From Leptobrachium leishanense (lineage: Eukaryota; Chordata; Amphibia; Anura; Megophryidae): a DNA stretch of 64,000 bases. The DNA is taken from assembly GCA_009667805.1 (NCBI GenBank), contig CM019071.1, forward strand, positions 45,581,593-45,645,592, in the 5' to 3' direction. The stretch's first letter is position 1; each line of letters begins with the position of its first letter. Below, one piece after another: positions 32,301-47,300 of this stretch. The position numbers and the translations under genes were made by a program. The notes below the pieces were generated by a model. The model had not been told where the DNA came from. It ran no database searches and worked only from the letters and a program-made list of their open reading frames with translations.

Positions 32301-35300
32301 CGGGATGCTCATTACCCCGACGCCTCAAGCTCGCTGCTGCGGTGTTTCCTTCGATTCTGACTTAACATTCTCTCTCCACATCCAGACAGTGACCAAATCC
32401 TGTTACTTTCAACTCAGGAACATCACCCGTATCCGCCCCTTTCTGATGCAAGATACTGCAAAGGTGCTGGTTCATGCTCTCGTCGTTTCACGACTTGGTT
32501 ACTGCAACTTGCTCCTCATTGGCCCCAACTCCCGTATTGTCCCTTTGCAATCTCTAATGAATGCAGGTGCTAGGGTTATATTTCTCACAAGATGCACCTC
32601 TGTACCTCCCCCCTCTGCCGGTTCCTCCATTGGCTTCCTGTACCTCCCCCCTCTGCCGGTTCCTCCATTGGCTTCCTGTACGTTTCAGGACACAATTTAA
32701 AATACTGATGCTCACATTCAAATCCCTAAATAGCTCAAAGCCCCCTTACATGTCTTCGTTGTTCCGCAAGCACGTCCCATCTAGACAATTCTGGTTGGTG
32801 GGCGACCTCCGCCTGTCCTCTGTCTAAAGCCGCGCCACCAACTCTTGCCACCAAGACTTCTCAAGGGCAGCTCCGGTCCTGTGGAATGACTTGCCTTGTC
32901 CTATAAAACTCTCCCCTAATCTTCGGACCTTCAAGAAATCCCTCAAGACCCATCTCTACACATTAGCGTACCACATCACTGATGCGACTCATCCCTCTGC
33001 TCACCTACTCACACATGATTGAAGCCACTTCTATGGCTCCACCATACCCAAACCACTGGCACTAATGACCCTGACATCTAGTAAAACTCACCTTATCTTC
33101 CTCCACCCCAATCACTCTAGACTGTAAGTTCCTATGAGCAGGGCCCTCAACACCTTTTTGTTTCCATCCTATGTCCGGTTATCTGTATCTTGTTCCCTTT
33201 GGTTATTATAAAGTGCTGCGGAAACTGTTGGCGCCATATAAATGATGATAATAATAATGTCGCAAATTCTTTTCTTATTACCGCTAATGTTATTCTCTCA
33301 CCTTGGGGAGTTTGTAGCCTTTGTATAACGTATCTCTTGATGTACATCGAGGCAGGCTGAGAGGAATGACATCGCAGAACCGCATTATCTCATGAATGGT
33401 GGCGTCCGTGTAGGGCATTTTGTTTCTGTCTTCCATGCATGGACTTCGGTCTCGGCCCACTACCTGGTCGATCTCCTCCCGCATTCTGTCTGGACCGACC
33501 AGGAGTGAAGAAGATCGAATGATACATTGTGTTTGGAGTCAACCTTCTGCTCCAATGAACCACTGTGCACTATAGACCTACCTGCAATCTCTGGATACTT
33601 CATGAGGACCAGGGTCCCATATCTTAAGGTCGTACTGACCGTCTCCGTGCCCCCAAACAAAAGATTGTGAATGCTCATCACGAGGGATTCTTCATAAAAG
33701 GCTGGGTCGGGATTATCCTTCCCCTCCTCCTGCAGAGGACGTCAAGAGTCAGAGATGAATACTGGTTCCAATCTACAACAAGCTTAATGTTGGAGCTTAA
33801 TTTAGGTTTTGGTTGAACAAGAACAAAAACTCAGTGTTTGCAAAGTCAAAAGGCAATATACCGAGTCAGGTGCAAACTTAGCTAATGCTTTGGTAAACTT
33901 CCCAGAGCCATTAAAGTCCGTGCAGTTGGTAAGTTTAACAGAACCTTGGTTTACTTGGTTGACTTGGAATCTTGCTTGTGTTGTCTACGTTTGGATGGCA
34001 TATACCTCCTATCCCTGTGGTTCAATTACTTCAACTTTTGGACAGTTTTTTCAGTATAATTTTGACTTCCTGTCCTCTCAGCTCTGTCCTGGTCATTTTT
34101 TAGAAGAGAGAGACACACTCCAGAGTGCAAACCTGTGCCTAATGAAAGAGTGGGAGGAGAGGTATTTTCTCTCTAGGTGGCGTAATGCTCAGAGGTTGAG
34201 TCTATGTGTACATATATTCATACAAAATTGTATATATTCACACAAAATTGCATAAGCAAAGATGTAAGCAAGCATATACTGTATCATATAGAATATAAAA
34301 ACAGCATTGCATATATGGTCTGATTGATATAAAAGATCCTTTGTAATGCAGTATTGGTTGTATATCGCCACCTAGTGTCCGTATTTCAAAATGTCTTTCA
34401 AATTAAGAAATGTGTAATAAACAAAAGTTCTTTCTGATGTGCGGCACTTCTCTGTCTCTCTTGTGGTGATTGGTCCCAGGGCCGAGCAGATCCAGGACTT
34501 CCCTTCTGGGGGTGCTAGGATTCTTTGTATGGTGCCTTGGTCGAAAGTAATGCCGGAAGCAGGGATGGCCAATAAAGTTGTATATCAAATCCTCTTGCGA
34601 GGAAAAAGCCTATTTAGTAATTAAAACAAATATTTTATTAAATACAATTACAAAAATATGAGGATAGTTGTCAAGTTAGAACACAATTGTTTATTTGAAT
34701 TAAACATTAGACCCACGTAGTAATGTCAGTGAATTAGAAAAATGGATTATGAATATATAACCTGCTCAAGTAAATGGTGCGTCCACCAATTACAATATTA
34801 GCGCATTGTTGCATAAGGTATATAATTAGCATAATCAGATGTATCACATCATAGTGAAATAGTGGGATAAGTGTGGATGATTCAGACCAATTGATGTAGG
34901 TAACACATGAACAAATTGGATGCCTATTCAGGCATGATAGAATATCTCAATGATATCGTTTGATTGTATGCACTCAATGATCACAAAATAAAAATGATCA
35001 CTGATCTTGATATTAAATTAATGAATAATTATAAACGTGCAATTGCAGCAATTCCTATCACCCTCGGACACAAGATCTTACTCAAAAACGCTTGTTAACA
35101 ATGATTATCGATTCTGGATTAGAATTGGTGTAAACACACCTTACGAATGACTGTGAGCACTCATTTCCATGATCCAATTAGTTCCGTTGGGGAAACCTCA
35201 AAAGGGGGGGATATAGTCTGCAAACACTCAAACCTGGTTTGATTGTTTGCAGACTATATCCCCCCCTTTTGAGGTTTCCCCAATGGAAATGAATGCTCAC

Positions 35301-38300
35301 AGTCATTCGTAAAGGTGTGTTTACACCAATTCTAATCCAGAATCGATAATCATTGTTAACAAGCGTTTTTGAGTAAGATCTTGTGTCTGAGGGTGATAGG
35401 AATTGCTGCAATTGCATGTTTATTATTATTAGGGATGTGCGTTTCGGAATTTCGGAATTTTCACGAAATTTCCCGATTCGTGTTTTCGGATGCGGACGAT
35501 TTTCCGAAAATTTTTAGATCCGAAAACGGCAGATCCGAAAAGTTTTCCGAGCCGAAACAAAATATTTTCGGAATTTTCGAATGGACTTGAAATGTGTCAA
35601 ATGGAAATTTATTGCTTTGAAACGAGGAGAACAGACGTTCCGAAAAAACGAAAATTTCCGAAATTACGAAAAGTCGATACAAAAAACGAGCTAAGTGACA
35701 CGAAAATACGAAAAATGGTCGATATTCCGAAAAATCTACAATTCCGAAAAATGAAAATTTCCGAAATCACGAAAAGTCGATAAAAAAAACGAGCTAAGTG
35801 ACACGAAAATACGAAAAATGGTCGATATTCGGAAAAAAAAATGTACACAAAAAACGAGTCGAGCCGAACTGAATCGAAACAGAGATCGGTCGAAACGAGC
35901 CGAATCGAAAAGTTTGAAAATCCAAAGAATCGAATCGAACCGAAAAAAAAATCGGTGCACAAGCCTAATTATTATTCATTAATTTAATATCAAGGTCAGT
36001 GATCATTTTTATTTTGTGATCATTGAGTGCATACAATCAAACGATATCATTGAGATATTCTATCATGCCTGAATAGGCATCCAATTTGTTCGTGTGTTAC
36101 CTACATCAATTGGTCTGAATCATCCACACTTATCCCACTATTTCACTATGATGTGATACATCTGATTATGCTAATTATATACCTTTATGCAATACGCGCT
36201 AATATTGTAATTGGTGGACGCACCATTTACTTGAGCAGGTTATATATTCATATTCCATTTTTCTAATTCACTGACATTACTACGTGGGTCTAATGTTTAA
36301 TTCAAATAAACAATTGTGTTCTAACTTGACAACTATCCTCATATTTTTGTAATTGTATTTAATAAAATATTTGTTTTAATTACTAAATAGGCTTTTTCCT
36401 CACAAGAGGATTTGATATACAATCTCATTCAGTGTTTAGTCACTATCCTCTCCTATACAGCCCTTAAACGGTGGGTTGTCCATCGATTTATTTATTCATG
36501 GCCAATAAAGTAGTGGATTTTATTCGCACAAGTATAAAAAAATAAATAAAATGGGCTTGGTGGAGATATAAAACAAATTAAAATAAATGGTGTCCTTTAA
36601 AACATGTTTCACCGCTCAGGTGGCGGCTTCATCAGTCCTGGTCATTGTATGTTTATTCTTGCAGACTCGTCTCTCCACTCTTTCCACTGTCCTTTAGACA
36701 TCTGCGACTCCTATTCGAAAATGGTCTAAAATATCAGCAATTTGGATTGGTCCAAAATCGGAATTGCCGATGTCCAAACTGAATCATTTTCCGAATAAAA
36801 AAAACTCAAATCAATCACATTTTTTCCGATTGTATTCGGCCAGGTCTGAATATAAATCGGAAAATTTCAAACTTAACCGGAATAGTAAAAAAAAATAATA
36901 AAAATAAAATAGAAAAAAAACTCTAACCCTACTCCTAACACTAGTAATAATTAGGGATGAGCTGTTCGGTTCGATCAGTTCGGCGTTCGATTCGAACATC
37001 GGCAGTTCGAAAGTTCGCGAACTTCGAACTTTTTGGCGTGTTCGGAAAAATTATTTTTTTTGAAAAAGTATAAAAAATGCTTAAAAAGTACTAAAAATCT
37101 AGAAATGAAGAGACTCTTTACTGCAGAATATTATAAGCAACAGTTTATTAGATATTGAATTAAAAAATAATGTCTACGTGCAAAGATTCTCACCTTTAAA
37201 TGACCTGTGCTCTCAAAGAAGCGTAAACAACAGGGGTTTGATTAGTGTTTGGAAATAACATGTGTTTCTAATTAGTCTGGTCTCATGAATTTGATACATT
37301 GTATGCAGACTGAGAGTGCTAGGTGTCATGTGTGGGTCTGTGATGGCAATGTTTCCATACATCCTACAAATCCGCCACTTCACGAGCAGCTTATGGGGAC
37401 CTCCTAGGCACAATATTTGAAGGAATTTTTCGTTTTTATTTTTAACCCTTATTTTATGGAAAACTCACTGTTCCTTTAACCCTTTCACTGCTGAGGCATT
37501 TCACCGCTCTGTGCTGAGCTAATTTTTACCGCTTTCGCTCATCATGTTTAAATGCGATTTGAAGCCACATTTTATTATACGACCCAGACATATTATATAT
37601 CGTTCTTTCCGGCAGACTCGGCAGATTCATAATATATCATTTTTATATGTATACGTCATGTTCTGCCTGTATATTATAACAAAGAATGCAATACAACTTG
37701 AATTTGTAATCATCTGCAGCGTGTAAAGTGTTTTTTTTCACCTTTTATCACATGAACATTTGCGGTTATATTTTCTATGGGGTGCGCTTATAAAAAAATT
37801 AGAAATGGGACTTATTACATTTTTTGTGGAGAATTATGTGATTTTTAGCAAACGCATACATAGAAAAAAATCATTAGTGCAGCATCATTGTTCACATTAT
37901 AATTGAAATGTGAACAATATTGCTGAATTAATAAAAATAACACACAAAACAAAATACATGTTTTTTATTTTTTATTTTTATTGTTTTACTTTATACCTGT
38001 TCATGTTGGGTATCATTCGAAAGGCCATGCTGAGGCCTTTCGATTGACACCCCCTAGCTGCCACAGTTCTGGAGATATCGGGATTCAAATGAACCCCCTA
38101 TCTCCACCAGGGAATTCCGGGCAGCTAGGGGTTCCCCAGCTATCTGACATCATCACGCTATGCGTGAGGACGTCAGGCAGTGAGGGGGGACCCAGGGATG
38201 GAGCCGCCATCCAAGATGGCAGCCCCCACCGGAGCTAGGCCACACTTCGGCGCCGCAAGGTGCCGAAGTGCGACCCGGTGCCTAAGGGATTAAAGCCAGG

Positions 38301-41300
38301 CACCGCTTAAAAGGGGAGACTCTCCCCTTTTAAGCGGTGCCTGCCTTTTTTTTGTGGGACCTCCCGATCGGGAGGGAGAGGGATCCAAACGGATCGTCCC
38401 CCTCCCTTCCAGGCGATCTCCCAGCATTGCCGGGGTCGCCTGGAAATGACGTCATCGTGCATGGCGCGATGACGTCATTTACGTCAGGAGGAGCTTGACT
38501 TCAGCGTCTGAGGACGCTGAAGTCAGAACGCCGCGGGACCCCGGACAGAGAGGTGAGTATCTCCGCCGGGGGTCCCGCAAAGCTGATGACGTGTTGGAAA
38601 CGTCCTCAGCATACAGCGGGAGTAACTGAGGACGTGTCACACACGTCATCAGCAGGGAAGGGGTTAAAAATGTATTTTTTAAAACTTTTTGTCCTTGTTT
38701 CCTGTCCCCCAGGGCACTACCCGGACCCGGACATTGTTTTTAAATGTTTCTATACATCCTAGAAATCCGCCACTTCACGGGCAGGTTATGGGGACCTCCT
38801 AGGCACGATATTTGAAGGAATTTTTCGTTTTTATTCTTAATCTTTATTTCATGGAAAACTCACTGTTTCTTTAAAAATGTGTTTTTTTACTTTTTGTCCT
38901 TGTTTCCTGTCCCCCAGGGCACTACACGGACCCCCATACACCTTTTATGGCAAATATCTTGCATATATGCCCTCTTGGAGGGCACTCTAAAAATCTAACT
39001 TTGAGTCCCATTGACTTGTATTGAGTTCGTGTTCGAGTTCGAATTTGAACTTTTGAAAAGTTTGAGTTTGAATGCGAACCGAACTCAGGGGTGTTCGGCT
39101 CATCCCTAGAGCTAATATAATGATAGCCAGAAACTGCAACTCTACGCCTAACCCTAACATTAATCCTTGCCCTAACTCTATTCCAAACGTAACCATTGTT
39201 TGACCCTAAACCTACCCCTTACCCTAGCCTTAATCTAATCCTAGCCCTGACCCATATCATAGGACACCCAGAAAATGTAACTCTATGCTTAACCCTAGCA
39301 TTACACCTTGCACTAACACTAGCCTAATTCTAGCCCAAATGTAACCGGTGTCTAACCCTAATCCTACCCCTAACCCTAGCCCTAACCTAATCCTAGCCCT
39401 GACCCTGATCATAAAGGCACACAGAAACTGTCGCCTGAAGCCTAGCCCTAACCCTAACTCTAACCTAACTGTAACGTTAATCCTATTCCAAACAGTATCT
39501 TATGCCTAGCGTAACCTAAACCTAGTCCTAGCCTTACCCCAGCTTAACCGTAATCATAGCCCTAACCTTACTCTAGCTCTAACCTAATTTTTCAGCACTG
39601 CACGTGTCCATGATCCCACCAACTCAGCTCTGCGAAATCGAGTCTTTTGGCGACAAGGACAATTTATTGCCGTCTGAACCCAAACAAACACATTACTTCA
39701 GAGAAGCTTATCGGCCCACTTTGGAACCCCCCATTGTTGTACATTTCTTGCCCTTACTTGCACCCCATTACTTCATACTACATGCCCAGCTCTTTACCCA
39801 CACCTAGTGCGCCACCCTTCTCCTCTTAGATTGTAAGCTCTCAAGCCGAGTCCTCTCTCCTACAGTTCTGTGTGTGTTTAACTTGTATGGACATTGTATG
39901 GATGTTCTGTCTCTCGCATTGTATGGCGTTATGGAAGTTGTTAGCGCTATGTACGCAATATCCGGAGATACCTGTTCTATTACCTGTTGTATCCTGATGA
40001 GGAAGCAGTCGATGTAGTCTCTGGGGCAGTTGGGGTCTAACGTCTTCTTGTGATATTTTATACTTTCCCTGGAGATTACGGTGATATCCTCAAAGTTTCT
40101 GCGCATTTGGTGGTGCGGACCCGGCAGGGAATCCAGGAGGCCGGGGTACATGTTGTAGAGCTGCACGGAAACAGTTAAAAAGAAAAGAAATCACAACAAC
40201 TCTTTAACAGCTTCATTTTTACCTTAAGTCAAAAATCATGATATATTGTCTATATAAGGTTAAGGTAAGAGTTAGAATCAGGGTTTAGGTAAAGTTTAAA
40301 GTTAGGGTTAGATGAGGGTTAGGATTAGGTTTAGAATAACAGCTTGGGTTTGAGTCAGTGTTAGATTTAAGGATACATTTAGAGTTAGCTTTAAATTTAA
40401 GGTTAGGGTTAGCATTATGGTTAGGGTTAAATTTAGGGTTAGAGTTAAGATCAGAGTTACTGCTAGGGTAAAGTTCAAATGTGGTCTAAGCTAGCTCTGG
40501 AGCTAGGGTTAACATTAGTGTGACGGGACGGCCACCACTACGCTGTAGCGCAGTACAACAGTTCAAGTGTTTATTTACTTGTGTTATTAAAAGTTCATTA
40601 GCACTTATTTTTATAAGTACCCCAATGTGATTTTCCCTGTTTTATAGCTATGCCAGTTAACTAAAGATTTCTGATGTCTGTGTGTTATTCCCTGTATAGT
40701 GTAGATCTCTGTATTAGTACCTGCTATTGTGTAAATTCTCTCAGTAAGAAATTCCTTTTCTTTACGTGCTTTCTCCTTCCCCCATTCTCCATTGTTTGAA
40801 GGCCCTGGGTAGTTATCTGATCTGTGATGTTGTCTGTTTGATTGTATGCAAATGTACTGGTCCTTGACTCTATCTGTCCTTTTTATTATTATTATTATTA
40901 TTCTTTATTTATAAAGCGCCAGCATATTCCGCACCGCTGTACAATAAGCACAGTATAGACAGGGTTACAATACAATACATTGAACAACATTTGACAAACA
41001 GTACAGGAGGAGATGAGGGCCCTATTCCCGTAGGAACTCACAATCTGGGAGGGTTGGGGTTGGAAACAGGAGGAGAGGACTGTAAGGTGAGAGTGATTGA
41101 TGATTGCGTCAGTGAGTTGGGTGGTAGGCTTCCCTAAATAGGAATGTTTTAAGGGAGCGTTTGAAGGAAGAGAAGTTAGGGGAAAGTCTGACAGTACGAG
41201 GGAGAGTGTTCCAGAGAGTGGGGGCTGCGCGTCTGAAGTCCTGCAGTGTATCATGGGAAGAGGTGATGCGGGGAGAAGCTAGGCGCAGGTCACTGTTTGA

Positions 41301-44300
41301 CCTTAAGGAGCGGGCTGGGGTGTATTTGGTGATTAGTGAGGACAGGTAGTGGGGCGCTGAGTTAGTGAGGGTTTTGTAGGTAAGGATAAGGATTTTGAAC
41401 TTAATTCTGCAGTGGATGGGGAGCCAGTGAAGGGACTCGCAGAGGGGAGCGGCAGAGACAGAGTGGCGGGTGAGGTGAATTAGCCTGGCGGAGGCGTTCA
41501 GGATGGATTGTAGGGGGGAGAGGCGGGACAGAGGGAGATCAGATAAGAGATTATTGCAATAGTCGAGTCGGGAGATTACCAGGGCGTGTATGAGTTCTTT
41601 TGTAGTGACAGCGATAAGAAATGGCCGAATTCTGGAAATATTACGCAGTTGGTATCGGCAGGAGGAGGAAAGAGACTTGATGTGGGGGATGAAGGAAAGA
41701 GCAGAGTCAAGTGTAACTCCAAGACAGCGATCTTGGTTTGATGGGGAGATGGTGATACCCTCCACCGTGATAGAGAAGTCAGGAGGTGGGGAGGCATTGG
41801 AGGGAGGAATAAGTAGGAGCTCAGTCTTTGACATGTTGATCTTTAGGTGGTGGGAGGCCATCCAGGAGGTCCTTTCTGTGAATAAACAGTCAGTTCTATT
41901 CTGACCAAGCTTGAAGTCATGACTCATGTTTTGGAGTACCAGGAATCTTCTGCCCGCTGTTCCAAGGAAAGGCTCCAGGTCTACAGCTTCGGCTTATTCC
42001 TGGGGGTGCTTGCCAGGCTCTCTACATACACCGGGCCTTGAGCTGTGGCTAAGGTACATGAGAAAGGTGTGAGAGTCACGAGGAGAAACTGGGTGTCTAG
42101 CGAGGAAGCAGCATTTGGCAGATGTCACCCTGTCCGGGCACAGAGATCTGTTACAATTAGGAATTAGGTTTGGACTGAGATTTAGGTTAGTGTTAAATTT
42201 AAAATTAGGGTTAGAGTTAGGGTTTAGGTTAGAGATAGGGTCAGGGTTACTGCTAGGGTTAGAGTTAGGTAGGGGTTTAAGTTAGGGTGAGAGCTAGAGT
42301 TAGCATTAAGGATGGGCTGCCGGTTCAAAATTCGATTTGAACATCGGCTGTTCGAAACTTTGCGAGCTTCAAACTTTTCGGGACATTTGCGGAAAGTTCA
42401 AGAACAAAAAAGTTTTCAAAAAAATTCCAAAAAGTGCTTAAAAGATCCTAAAAAATCTAAAAATAAAGAGACTTTTTACTGCAGAATATAATAATAAACG
42501 GTTTATTAGATATTGAATTAAATTGGAAATATTTTTAACATTGAAGCCTATGGGATTCATAAACATTTCCCACTCCTTGTTGGTCAAACATTTCCCACTC
42601 CTTATTGGTTAAACATTTCCCACTCCTTGTTGGTCAAACATTTCCCACTCATTGTTGTTCAAACATTTTCCATGGCTTCAAATCGCGTTTAAACATGAGC
42701 CAAAGTGGTAAAAATTAGCTCAGCGCACAGCGGTGAAATGGCTCAGCACTCATCAGTGAAAGGGTTAATAAAATAAAAAATCCTTTTTTTTCATTGTTTC
42801 CTGTCTCCCAGGGCAGTACCCGGACCCCATACACCTTTTATGGCCAATATCGTGCACATATGCCCTCTTGGAGGGGACCTTAATTTTCGAACGTTCGAAA
42901 AGGATGCAGGATTTCTCACGCGCAGCCCCCACTCTCTGGAACGCTCTCCCTCGTGCTGTCAGACTTTCCCCTAACTTCTCTTCCTTCAAACGCTCCCTGA
43001 AAACATTCCTATTTAGGGAGGCCTACCACCCAACTCACTGACGCAACCATCAATCACTCTCACCTTACAGTCCTCTCCTCCTGTTTCCAACCCCAACCCT
43101 CCCAGATTGTGAGTTCCTACGGGAATAGGGCCCTCATCTCCTCCTGTACTGTTTGTCAAATGTTGTTCAATGTATTGTAACCCTGTCTATACTGTGCTTA
43201 TTGTACAGCGCTGCGGAATATGCTGGCGCTTTATAAATAAAGAATAATAATAATAATAATAACCCCATTGACTTGCATGGTGTTGTGTTCGAGTTTGCGG
43301 TCAAACTTTTTCAGGTGTTCTAGTTCGAATGCGAAACAAACATGGGGGTGTTCGGTCCATCCCTAGTTAGCATTTGGGTTTAGGTTATAGGTTGGATTTA
43401 GATTTATACTTAGGGTTAGAGTTAGAGTTAGAATGGTGATCCTCACGTCAATGAATGGTAATGATAACTTTAGAAGCTACTCTTGACTATTTATATAATT
43501 GACATAAACTAGTATACATGTTCATTCGGTCACTTTTTAACTTGACGTTACAAAGGTCAGCCATTAGATGGTGAGCCAACATCTCGTGTCCTTTAAATGT
43601 ATGCTCCAACATAATGCACTACTCATCATTATTATTGGCTGCATGATCTCAACTCGATTTTATAGGGAATTTGTGTAGGGGAGCAGATAAGGAGATAAGC
43701 TCCTCCAGTATAATGCTTCATGTCTAATACATACACTGAGGTCAGTACATCAACGGTATCATGACCTTCAATCAACACTTATAGGTGATTTAAGTCTACA
43801 GCTTGGCTCAACAGGGTGGGATCATTGGCCCCATCTAGATCAAGCTCCAAATCAAGAACCAGTTAAATGTGATACATTTTATAAGGGCCAGAAACAGGTT
43901 AGATGAAAGTTTATCATCCCACGATGTCCCGAACCCAAGGCTTGGCTGCAAACTATGAGCAGTAAACAAAAAGAAATACTCAGTAATTATAATGCTGCAC
44001 GTCCATGCATGGGGAAAAGACACAATGCTCCTTGCGAATGCAATGGATTCCCTCCCAACGCTCTCCACTTACCGTACCCCACATGCTGCTCATTATACAG
44101 AAATTGTTGTAAATGCTGTCGGTTATTTTCTTAAGCCTGTCGTCCTTGTAGTCAAAGCGACTCCCGTAAACAATGGAGGCGATCACATTAGCCACTGTGC
44201 TGGCAAAGAACATGGTGAGATCCGCTGGCGATCCTAAGGGGAGCATCAATCTGGTGTTACATTCCTGTGAGTGAACATGGTCCTGTGTTATGTAATTCTG

Positions 44301-47300
44301 GAGAGATGTTTGGGATCTTACCAGGGATCTGTAATGAGCTATCGCTGCCTCTCTGTGACCTCCTGTGATCCGCCCTTAGATCTGATCCCAATACTCTAGA
44401 TGGGATCTTACCAGGGATCTATAATGAGCTACCACTGCCTCTCTGTGACCTCCTGGGATCCGCCCTTAGATCTGCTGTTGATTTTGTGAACTTTCCTTCA
44501 GTCTTTTGAGCCAAAGTTTGAGTTGGGTCAGAGCCATTGGCTTGGCACTGCATGGCATCAGATAGAGAGAGCGTGTGCTGGGTGGTTGGGTCAGCTGGAC
44601 GGGAAACGTCCTATGTCATTCAATGCTCTCCAGTCCGTTCACCCGAGAGGGATGTGACACAGACACGTGCCCGAGCTTCCTACCCTACGCAAAGTCTTCA
44701 AAACTAACATATTTTCAGAGAAACTCACAGGTCTAACCCGAAAACAATGGAAATCCAAGGAAGGACACGGAAGAAAGATCATCTGAGGCTTTAAACCTTC
44801 AACGTGAATAAGCTCAGTGATCACAGGACAGAAGCTCCTTATAAGGTTAGATTGGATCTGAAGGACAGTGACTATGAAAGCACCGGACATCCAGCCTAAA
44901 TGTAGCAAAAAATTGGCTCTGTTTGTAGCAAAAGCTCAAGAAACATATCCATTATGAGTGTCCATCACAGAGACTGGAGCTGTGCAAGAGGGGCACTTCT
45001 CGAACCAGAACACCAGGTAATGATTATACCCTTTAGGTCACTGGGCAATACCAAAATAATAATCTCTCCTTCTGAACCAGTAAGAACCAGAAGTCCAGCC
45101 TAAATCTTGTACAGAATGTCTATTCCAGAAAGCTGTGGCACACCCAGGAGCTGAGCATTACGGTGCACACCACACAATAGTCATAAGTTCATAACATCTG
45201 ATGATCATAAGGTCTTGGCTACAGGACAGTAGACAAATGTAATGCGTCCTTCTGAACCAGTATTCCCTTAAATTTCCATACAGAGACTAGTTGATAAATG
45301 GAAAATACCAAATTGATACATGGGGGGGATTAATAATAGTGAGGACATGCATCATCTTGGACAGATAATTCCTCTTTATTGGCCTCGCCCAGTTGTTGGA
45401 CCGACCATATTCCTTCCTTCCTCTCTCAGTAATCAGCCCCTAGGACTCACCCTTTGTTTTGTTCAGTTCGTCAATGAGGAAGGAGGTCTCCTCCTGTAAT
45501 CGCTCCTCTATGCTTCTTTTCCCCATTCCGAAGTTCCTCAACGTCGTGAGAGCAAAGCGACGAAGGGTCTTCCAGTGTTCCCCATTGGAAAGCCCGAGGT
45601 CTGCGGAACATGGAGGGCTGTGTCTTGTTAATGGTAAGATGACACAATATCTCAGGAGACAAATGATTGTTTATGAAGTTATTAATTTTCCAGGGAGCAA
45701 ACCCCAAGGACAAACACTGCCCTCCCCCAATGCCCACGACAATGAATCGTGCCCCCATAAATCTCTTTTTTTAAACCGTGTGATAAAATCTTTCCCTTTC
45801 ATTTAAAGTGTTTTTTAATATCCTTGTATCAAAATGTTCATTTTATAATAAAGATGTTCAGAACATAATGCCCAATGTTTCCGCCATACAGGAAAGTCAG
45901 ATTTCCAAAACAACGTAACTCGAGACAAGGTTACAGATTGATGAAGGACATTCCAGGGGTCCTCTCACGTAACGAGCCCTCCCTCCCTCTCTCTTTTAGT
46001 CTAAGCTTTAATGCTGCACACATAGAGATGATGACCTAATTCTGTGTGTCTGTGTGTGTCATTTCTTGTGCTTTGGTATTGGCTAAGGCAATCAGCGGAA
46101 GACAAGGTAGACAGAGTCGCCGGAGCCCAAGAAATGGTGGCATAGAGGTCCCTCTTAAAGGGCAGATTGCCTATGTGTACAGTTTGGATATAGATCCTTA
46201 TCTATCAAATCGTCTCCTGACTCTGCCCTACTATGAAACAGAAAGGGGTTGGAAACCTTCCATGAGACTGGGAATCCCATATCGGGGGCAATAACGATGA
46301 TAGGAGAGCATGGAAGCCATGACTCGGGAGGTGGCATTGATAGCTTCTTCTAAGGGAAGCTCCAGGTATAAAAGAGACATATCATGACAAACTATTTCTT
46401 GTAATCACTAGTTTTGAGTAGGGATGTGCGTTTCGGGTTCGGAATTTCGGAATTTTCACGAAATTTCCCAATTCGTGTTTTCGGATGCGGCCGATTTTCC
46501 GAAACTTTTTAGATCCGAAAATGGCAGATCCGAAAAGTTTTCCGAGCCGAAACGAAATATTTTCGGAATTTTCGAATGTACTTGAAATGTGTCAAATCTA
46601 AATTTATTGCTTTGAAATGAGAACAGACGTTCCGAAAAAACGAAAATTTTCGAAAATACGAAAAGTCGATACAAAAAATGATCTAAGTGACACGAAAATA
46701 CGAAAAATGGTCGAAATTCTGAAACCATTTACATTTCCGAAAAACGAAAATTTCCGAAAATACGAAAAGTCGATACAAAAAATGAGCTAAGTGACACGAA
46801 AATACGAAAAATGGTCGAAATTCCGAAAAAAAATGTACACGGAAAACGAGTCGAGCCGAACCGAATTGAAACAGAAATCGGTCGAAACGAGCCGAATCGA
46901 AAAGTTTAAAAATCCGAAAAATCGAATCGAATCGAACGGCAAAAAAAAATCGGTGCACAAGCCTAGTTTTGAGTAAGAGTATCCTGCATAATGCGACAGA
47001 ACTTGTTACCTGGTGGAAAAACCCTGGAGGCCTGCTGGTGGCCATTCATTCCATCTAGTCTGTAAAGCCCACCATGTAACCGATGAGGATCATTTTTTTT
47101 ATGTCAAGTTTCCAACTGAAAGTGCATTCTGATATTTTGGCATTGATAGTTGTTAGATATTAATTCTACTAATGATAGACGCTGCTAACATCCCCTGTGT
47201 ATCTGCTAACATTGACCATTAATCTGGTCTGGTCTCTTCTTTGTAAGTAGGCCTTTTGCTCATATTTCTGATCCTGCTTTTAATATGTTGATTCCGCTGT

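Noticed and set aside
35609..35962. Phe/Ser/Arg-rich frame
   Set aside because: Reading of the CGAAA-rich interior of a hAT MITE with a perfect 8-bp duplication; the sister copy at 46683-47045 gives similar nonsense.
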